64,000 nucleotides of DNA from Circinella minor (lineage: Eukaryota; Mucoromycota; Mucoromycetes; Mucorales; Lichtheimiaceae), in contig JAEPRB010000053.1 of the NCBI GenBank assembly GCA_016758965.1, positions 62,001-126,000 on the forward strand, read 5' to 3'. Positions 60,973 through 64,000 of this stretch are shown piece after piece. The translations under genes and the position numbers were made by a program. Each line of letters begins with the position of its first letter. Within the stretch, counting starts at the first letter, position 1. Under the pieces are notes generated by a model that saw nothing but the letters and a program-made list of their open reading frames with translations, was not told where the DNA came from and did no database searches.

Positions 60973-63273
60973 AGTAATATGGCACGTTTATTATTCAAAA
61001 AAAAGTGTATATCTATTAATCGAACAAAAAAAAAGTGCGGAGTTTATGATTTTTTCTTATGTCAAACTGCCAGTGTTTCTAGGTAACTTTTCCACATGTA
61101 TTTGAAGAATAAACCGAGCTCATGTTTTTTTTTCTCTATAATCATACAAAGAAAAGACCCTAGGAGTCGGAAGGAGAGAGGAAGATAAATAAAGAAGCGT
61201 GCATAAATGCGTATAGCTGAATCATATACTCTATTATAATCACAGTGGGATCAACAGTTGATTGTGTACTAACTCGCAAGAAAAATAAGGAGCACATTCA
61301 ATAGTTTCATGTATTATGTATTTTCGCAGTAAAACATAAAAGCAATCGGTTCATCTCTTTTCCATAATAATTCTTTTTATACGTTATTTCCCGGGGGGGA
61401 AACAAAATTACCAGTGCGGGGAGAACAAATGCAATGTGATGTACTAGTAGCCTATTATTAATTATTATTTATTATTAAATTGTCTAAGCACAGTATAGAA
61501 ATATTTGTATAATGACATATGAATCTGAAAAAAACCTAATGTACTATATATATATTCGAGGATGTTTATTAATAAATTTTGGTATCCGAGAAGTTGGTTG
61601 GTATTATAATCGAAAGAAGACAAATTGCCCACAACATGCATAACTACCATTGCATTATTTACATACCCATAAAAAGCATCGTACATTAATACATACATAT
61701 TATATCCGACAAGGGGATTAGGTTGAAGCATTATTCACAATACGTACATACATGTATACATAAATTTAACGTATTATGTCGTTGGTATGTGCATAACCTA
61801 TTTATACACTTTATATTTTAAAGAACAAAATGCATGACGCATACCTGTTTTTTTATTAAAATCAAGTACGTATCCGAACGGATGGATACGTAACGATTAT
61901 ACTAACTTATATTTATCAGGTTTTCCGATCATTTATGTTACATACATACTAGTACCATTTGTTATATTATTAAACGATTATCGATCTTCTTTACATCAAA
62001 TCAATTCCCTTCTTTTTTTTCAATCCTCGTTCTTCTCCCTCTTTCTTCATTTCCTTGCCCCTTCTCCCCCTCTCTCCCCATTTTCATACAAATATATTAC
62101 AAGTTTCTGTATATTCATGACGATTATTATACATGTATCGTTAGATCTCTTGTACGAGATATTAAAGAAATAGAAAGAGCTAAAGATAAATATCTCATGA
62201 TGAGAAGAGTGAATAAAGTATCTATTATTTCCCATATATTTTCTGTGATAATATATACTATACGATTATTTCGACAACCTATTGGTGGGATAATATCATA
62301 TAACCATGACAAGAAAGGACTAGATTTTCTTAATTAACTACTACATTGATATAAACATAGAAATATGTTTCTTTAATTTTTTTGTATAACTTGCAGCCGT
62401 TCCCCTCTGTTCTCTCAAGCTCCCCTTATTGCATTGTGTTCTTCTTCGTCAAACCGGTTTTTTCTTACTCCATGCTAAGGGAATCTTGCCAGGTTGTCTT
62501 TTAAAATTTTTTTTACAACACTGTATTATTGTTTTATAATTATTACTATTATTAAAATAACTTGTTTTAATAATCAACTTGAAAAAAGTCTATACTACAA
62601 ACTATTACTGATGTATCTATATCCTACAGTGTACCTGAAGAAAATATTCTCATTTTTATATACTTTTTTTTTGCTACATAAAATAAGTAAAATTTCAAAC
62701 AAAGAGGAAAAGACATAACTATTCAAAAAGCAATAATGTAAAATGGTTATATTATTATGATAATATATTATTACGTAAATGTATTTATAGGTGTTGCGTG
62801 AAATAAAGAAGTAAATGATGTTTAATAACACAGGAAGTTAGAAAGAGGAAAAACATTGATAATAAGAAAGGTTGGGGGGAGGAGACTGTATAAATGCAAA
62901 GATAATAATAATAATAATAATAGTGCTGATAAAAAGTAAAAAAAAAAATGAAGTGAATGATGTTAATATTAATGTATATATGGAACTATATTATGAAAAA
63001 AAAGACTGGGGTGTATGTGGGTAGGTGGGTGAGTGGGTAGTATATAATATATATAAACAGGTGGCGTGAGCATCTTTGATAAAGACTGTTTTGTTAATCA
63101 TGCCCCTTATTTTTTTTATACTCATATTATTCCATGCAGCAGGTCAAAGTTGTATTGTGTAAATGTTGTTGTGTTATTTATAATGTGCTCTGTGATTGTT
63201 TGTATTTGTTGATGGTTTCAGCACTAACTTTTTTTTTGGGTTTTCCCCCTTTTTTTTTATCCTTTCAAGATTG
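60973..63273. other. intergenic region of about 2.3 kb
   Basis: The left end is the MDM12 promoter. The rest is AT-rich with a pyrimidine-rich tract at about 61990-62085 and short trinucleotide (AAT) repeats near 62905-62922. The frames at 61465-61731 and 62047-62831 have AT-driven composition and no recognisable domain. No RNA gene or transposon is visible. Confidence 0.45.
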
Positions 63274-63669
63274 TCAATAAAAGGAATGTGGCAGACTTGT
63301 AGTAGCATTATTAGTTGTCATTACTGCATGGTAATAATTCATTGTTCTTATTGTTGAAGTTGATAAAATATGCTGATTATGAACTGGAGGTGAAGGTGGT
63401 GGTTGTAATGAGCCATGGTTATGGTGGTAGTGGTAATACCGTGGTTTACGAACAAAAGTGTTATATCGTGTATCAAAAGTCCAGCATCGAGTACAATGTT
63501 CTTCTGCACTTAGAAATCTATTACAAGTTTCACATCGTTTATGACAATCGGAACAAAACCAATCTGATGATAGTACTTTATCACATGAACCGCAAATAAC
63601 CTTGTCTACCACCTGTTGATCGTATTGAGCAGTAGGTGAAGAGGGTGGGGAAGGGAAAAGATGGTCCAT
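63274..63669 (-). CDS. small Cys-rich, probably zinc-binding protein of unknown function
   Basis: An intronless frame of 131 residues (start 63669) with five Cys-x2-Cys pairs or near-pairs between about residues 26 and 62: ICGSCDKVL, WFCSDCHKRCETC, EEHCTRCWTFD. The pattern C-x2-C, C-x2-C with a nearby His, C-x2-C, C-x2-C suggests two or more zinc sites in a zinc-ribbon or treble-clef fold. The rest is Pro/Ser/His/Tyr-rich and probably disordered. The N-terminus MDHLFPSPPSSPTAQYDQQ has Ser-Pro pairs that could be phosphorylated. I do not recognise the family; a transcription-associated or adaptor role is speculation. The protein could continue upstream by splicing, but the ATG is in a plausible position. 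Confidence 0.65.
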   Translation of the reverse strand: MDHLFPSPPSSPTAQYDQQVVDKVICGSCDKVLSSDWFCSDCHKRCETCNRFLSAEEHCTRCWTFDTRYNTFVRKPRYYHYHHNHGSLQPPPSPPVHNQHILSTSTIRTMNYYHAVMTTNNATTSLPHSFY

Positions 63670-64000
63670 TATTATGTTAATAGTAGTAGTAGTAATAGTT
63701 AGATATTAAATATATGAATATGCGTTTAAAGGAAAGTTAATGGGGTTTGAAAAGAGAGTTGATATAAAATAAAATTAAGTAGATGAAAAAAAAAAAGAAG
63801 TGAAGGAAGAAAGAAATGAGAAGAAAGTAAATAAATAATCGAAATGAATTTATATTCGGACGTGCGCGTGATGCTGTTATTTATTATTATATGTACGTTA
63901 TATGTATATACAATGTTGTGTTATTTATTAGGTGCGGTTTTACATGTATGAAAAATAGATTTTGATTTCTTTTGTTATAGTGAACTCGATGTTTATTTCT
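63670..64000. other. right-edge flank of the Cys-rich gene
   Basis: Purine-rich on the plus strand from 63740 to 63830 (a pyrimidine tract in the gene's sense, typical of promoters in this window), then AT-rich sequence to the edge. No feature is visible. Confidence 0.4.

Overview
This window looks like nuclear DNA of an early-diverging filamentous fungus, most likely Mucoromycota. The evidence is AT-rich sequence with many poly(A)/poly(T) runs, genes cut by many short GT-AG introns (about 50-150 bases), an animal-like E2F factor (absent from most Dikarya), an Elongin-B-like protein and a P450 with the fungal ASVHTT I-helix. I see no prokaryotic features, rRNA, tRNA, CRISPR array or intact transposon.

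Layout from left to right: (1) the 3' end of an unidentified Gln-rich protein (1-209); (2) mitochondrial ribosomal protein uL1m (714-1878, +); (3) a cytochrome P450 (2196-4883, -); (4) a gene desert of about 6 kb with exon-like fragments; (5) E2F (11075-12253, -), an RCC1-repeat protein (14562-16443, -), a CAMK/AMPK-like kinase (16739-18576, -), an acidic orphan protein (18906-19803, -), an M49-family metallopeptidase (19885-22089, -) and MsrA (23627-24513, -); (6) an Elongin-B-like protein (27331-27855, +) facing the long Listerin/LTN1 gene (27962-35475, -), then a delta-14 sterol reductase (35744-37452, -) and a mitochondrial-type J protein (37610-39596, -); (7) a full-size PDR/ABCG transporter (41164-45906, +) convergent with an aldehyde dehydrogenase (46738-48872, -); (8) an intronless orphan protein (51302-51973, -), mannose-6-phosphate isomerase (54223-55791, -), the ESCRT-I protein VPS23/TSG101 (57324-59464, +) tail-to-tail with the ERMES protein MDM12 (59568-60972, -), and a small Cys-rich zinc protein (63274-63669, -).

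The genes are a housekeeping mix and not a cluster. Functional themes are membrane sterols and drug efflux (ERG24, PDR pump, P450), mitochondria (uL1m, MDM12, J protein, possibly the RCC1 protein), protein quality control (LTN1, Elongin B, VPS23, M49 peptidase), redox/aldehyde repair (MsrA, ALDH) and cell-cycle/signalling (E2F, kinase). For seven spliced genes I worked out every splice site; all introns are GT-AG and the summed exons are a multiple of three.

I found no clearly new multi-gene system. The most interesting unexplained material is in the long intergenic stretches: protein-like exon fragments, one possible 77-residue spliced ORF, and a short GC-rich patch with nested inverted repeats. 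At this base composition, open frames of 40-60 codons are expected by chance many times over, so these are leads and not gene calls.
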